The notes beneath the pieces are model-generated. The model ran no database searches, was not told the origin of the DNA, and saw nothing but the letters and a program-made list of their open reading frames with translations. From Spirochaetota bacterium (lineage in GTDB: Bacteria; Spirochaetota; Spirochaetia; Treponematales; Rectinemataceae): 63,089 nt of DNA. Location: the NCBI GenBank assembly GCA_026398595.1, contig JAPLSO010000033.1:170940-234028 (forward strand), read 5' to 3'. Made by a program: the position numbers and the translations under genes. Below, one piece after another: positions 61,188 through 63,089 of this stretch (the stretch's first letter is position 1; each line of letters opens with the position of its first letter).

Positions 61188-61901
61188 ATGGCATTTCCTG
61201 AAGGAGACTCGGGCTGGGGCGTTCCGCTCTGGGCGCGCTTCGCCGGCTCGAACCGAGGGCTTGAGGAGAGAAGTCCGGTAAAGGCGTGGATACGCCCCGA
61301 AGGCGCCGCTTCGCCGAAGCCTCCTGAAGGCGCGCCGGCCGATTGTCCCCTGCCGTACGACTGGGAGACCCGGCGCTATGCCGCCCTCGACGTCGAGACT
61401 ACGGGATTGGACTCGAGAAGGGACCACGTCGTCGAACTCGCCGTTCTCCCCTTCCATTTCGACGAGGAAGGGGCTCTCGTCGAGGAGGAAGGCTTCTGCA
61501 GTTTCATCAACCCCGCCGTCTCCATCCCTGAATCGTCCATAGCCATCCACGGCATCACTGATCTCGATGTCTCCGCGGCGCCTTTCTTCGGGGAAATTGT
61601 GGGGAAACTGACATCGATTCTAGCTGGCAGGGTTATCGTCGCCCATAACGCGCCCTTTGATGAAGGCTTTATCAAGGCGGAATTCTCGAGGGCTCGAGCC
61701 CTTTCTCCCCTCGAAGAGATAGCAGATAGCCTTGTCCTCGCGCGGATGGCCTTTCCCGGGCTGCACTCCTATGCCTTGGGAAAGGCGGCTTTCCTTCTTG
61801 GCATCGATTCCGGGTCCTCCCACCGTGCCTTCGATGACGCACGAACCTGTATGCTGCTGTTCTCAAGAAGCGCGCGTATCCTGGCCGGAGCCTGCACCTG
61901 A
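61188..61901 (+). CDS. DnaQ-like 3'-5' exonuclease
   Basis: This 237-residue DEDDh exonuclease resembles the epsilon subunit of DNA polymerase III. Exo I is ALDVETTGLDS, Exo II VAHNAPFDEGFI, and Exo III SSHRAFDDARTC (HxxxxD). A basic, proline-rich N-terminal stretch of about 60 residues precedes the domain and is unusual. It could be a proofreading subunit or a repair/RNA exonuclease. It starts 17 bases after the mutase stop and ends 3 bases before the next ATG. Confidence 0.88.
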   Translation: MAFPEGDSGWGVPLWARFAGSNRGLEERSPVKAWIRPEGAASPKPPEGAPADCPLPYDWETRRYAALDVETTGLDSRRDHVVELAVLPFHFDEEGALVEEEGFCSFINPAVSIPESSIAIHGITDLDVSAAPFFGEIVGKLTSILAGRVIVAHNAPFDEGFIKAEFSRARALSPLEEIADSLVLARMAFPGLHSYALGKAAFLLGIDSGSSHRAFDDARTCMLLFSRSARILAGACT

Positions 61902-61904
61902 ACC

Positions 61905-62924
61905 ATGGAAAAGCCAGAAAAACGCGGAGATAAAGCCAGACTCATCTTCAGCCTCATCTCCTTCTCAATCGGATTTCTCCTCTTGGTCTCTTGTCTCCTT
62001 CTTATATCGCCCAGCAGGTCGGCGATCACTTCAGGCCGTACTGACCCGGGTTTGGCGAGCGAAACAACAATAACCTTCCTTCTATCCAAAGACGAAATAG
62101 CGGCCCTTGAGCCCAAATCTGTCGGGGAATTGGGAGCGCTACTCGTCGCCCGGGCCATGGAGCTCGGAAGAAGTCCCGAAAAGTATGCTGCATCATTCTT
62201 TCCCTCGGCCTCCGAAATCCTCGCCATGCTCGCGCGCGACCGTGACGTCGACGATTATCTCGAGAACGCCGAGGAAGCGGGCGCGGGCGGTGATTATTAT
62301 CAGCGCGTCGTCGACCTCGTGCCTTGGATGAAACCGCTCAGGACTCACTATGAAGCTCTCTTCCTTGGAGTCTTCTCTGCCCTCCATGACTTGGGTAGAA
62401 CCAAGGATCCTATGCGGTATCCATCGGGGCGCAAGAGCTACAAAGGGGGCGTGACGCTTACCGGACTTTCCTCGCGACCGATGCGGCGGGACCTGGATCT
62501 ATCGCACACCTATGCCTTGGATATCTTTTTCATGGACGTCGAGAAAAGCGCTCTTTCAGGCGCCGAGCGCGGCCCTGTCATTCTCGCCCTTGAAGGAGGC
62601 ATTGTTGTCTCGGCCTCCTCCTCTTGGAGAGGCGGCGCCGGGCTCTCGAAGTACCGTTCGGGAGGAATAGCGCCTAAATCAGGCAACGGTATCATCATCT
62701 ATTCGCCCCGGAGCCGCCGGTACTATCTCTATTTTCACCTTCACGATTTATTTCTAAAGGTCGGTGACGCTATAGTTTCCGGCCAGCCTCTGGGAAAAGG
62801 CGGCAATACCGGCGCCAACGCCAGGATACCCGGACACGGTGAGCATCTCCATGTAGAAGTTTTCGATCTTCCATCGGGAAGGTTCTTGAGAAACACGGAG
62901 ATTCTGGACCTGATTTTCAACTGA
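61905..62924 (+). CDS. M23-type (LytM-like) peptidase, membrane-anchored
   Basis: The 339-residue protein has one N-terminal transmembrane helix (about 14-36), a divergent middle region of about 150 residues and a C-terminal M23 domain. Metal ligands seem present: His and Asp in LSHTYALDIFFM (spacing H-x4-D) and HxH in GHGEHLHVEVF, with HLHDLFLKVGDAIVSGQPLG before it. It would cut peptidoglycan cross-links or act as an activator in the periplasm. It is 3 bases downstream of the exonuclease gene. Confidence 0.82.
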   Translation: MEKPEKRGDKARLIFSLISFSIGFLLLVSCLLLISPSRSAITSGRTDPGLASETTITFLLSKDEIAALEPKSVGELGALLVARAMELGRSPEKYAASFFPSASEILAMLARDRDVDDYLENAEEAGAGGDYYQRVVDLVPWMKPLRTHYEALFLGVFSALHDLGRTKDPMRYPSGRKSYKGGVTLTGLSSRPMRRDLDLSHTYALDIFFMDVEKSALSGAERGPVILALEGGIVVSASSSWRGGAGLSKYRSGGIAPKSGNGIIIYSPRSRRYYLYFHLHDLFLKVGDAIVSGQPLGKGGNTGANARIPGHGEHLHVEVFDLPSGRFLRNTEILDLIFN

Positions 62925-62958
62925 AGACGATCCTTCCCCGACTTCTGTCCGCGGCGCT

Positions 62959-63012
62959 TCATAAGTAAAACACGACAAGAAGGGAGTCGTTGCCTCATAA
63001 GTCAATCACGAC
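62959..63012. repeat. Short direct repeat near the right edge
   Basis: The 18-base unit TCATAAGTAAAACACGAC (62959-62976) recurs as TCATAAGTCAATCACGAC (62995-63012), with two mismatches and a 36-base period. Only two copies are visible. The rest of 62925-63089 shows no gene, terminator or promoter I can support. Confidence 0.5.
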
Positions 63013-63089
63013 GAAAGGCTTCGCAGGCGAGGCCTGCTGGTGGAAATTCTTATACGGTTTGAAGGGATTTGTCACTAAGACAGCGAGGG

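Noticed and set aside
62925-63089. Start of a CRISPR array
   Set aside because: Only two imperfect 18-base copies are present, without uniform repeat length or spacers, and no cas gene is nearby.

Overview
The window is a gene-dense bacterial chromosome segment with fairly high GC (by eye). Almost all of it is housekeeping genes. There is no rRNA, prophage, transposase or CRISPR array. The gene set fits a diderm anaerobe: apolipoprotein N-acyltransferase, an HtrA protease with a membrane anchor and a periplasmic amidase on one side; a B12-dependent class II ribonucleotide reductase, a 2[4Fe-4S] ferredoxin, a ferredoxin:thioredoxin-reductase-type protein and a radical SAM enzyme on the other. 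The overall look of the proteins (EF-G-like paralogue, alarmone synthetase fused to TPR repeats, single-chain glycyl-tRNA synthetase, GerMN and PpiD-like proteins) suggests a free-living spirochaete (Treponema/Spirochaetales type). That assignment is inference without any database search.

Layout. 1-3.9 kb: nucleoside-type ABC importer (ATPase cut by the left edge, two permeases) with a DeoD-type nucleoside phosphorylase. 3.9-10.5 kb: four aminoacyl-tRNA synthetases (tyrS, glyS, glnS, gltX) around an HU gene. 10.6-15.5 kb: HIT protein, thiamine pyrophosphokinase, CCA-adding enzyme, rnc-acpP-rpmF, coaD. 15.6-18.5 kb: lnt, an unknown gene and an AmrS-like radical SAM enzyme. 18.6-19.2 kb: five tRNA genes in two promoter-terminator units. 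19.3-22.6 kb: tig-clpP-clpX. 22.6-26.6 kb: TPP riboswitch and a thiamine-type ABC importer. 26.5-32.7 kb: aroK, M19 dipeptidase, uvrB, htrA, cob(I)alamin adenosyltransferase, bpt. 32.8-37.6 kb: PpiD/SurA-like foldase, a disrupted lepA and an MFS transporter. 37.7-40.7 kb: glutaredoxin-like protein, FTR catalytic-type protein, cysteine desulfurase, thiI. 40.7-43.6 kb: tRNA-Glu, RelA/SpoT-TPR protein, GerMN protein, amidase. 43.7-49 kb: nrdJ behind two putative NrdR boxes, arginine deiminase, ferredoxin. 49.2-55.4 kb: pgeF, pseudouridine synthase, heterodimeric ABC exporter, rnhA, two tRNAs. 55.5-63 kb: EF-G-like factor, nrdR, a small unknown gene, gph, phosphohexomutase, exonuclease and an M23 peptidase.

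How the genes connect. Thiamine looks salvaged: a riboswitch-controlled importer plus pyrophosphokinase, with ThiI lacking a rhodanese extension. Deoxynucleotide synthesis is linked across the window: NrdR, its putative tandem operator at nrdJ, and an adenosyltransferase able to make the AdoCbl cofactor. None of the eight tRNA genes encodes its 3' CCA, which matches the CCA-adding enzyme here. ClpXP, trigger factor and Bpt form a protein-quality set.

The most notable items are the ~40-nt frameshifting deletion in lepA, the NrdR-box pair, the Grx/FTR/desulfurase/ThiI cluster, the RelA/SpoT-TPR fusion behind a cell-wall amidase, the riboswitch whose last stem contains the ribosome-binding site, and the asymmetric ABC exporter with a large inserted domain. 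I saw no clearly new mobile or defence system. No gene-free stretch exceeds 300 bases; the last ~165 bases hold only a short direct repeat.
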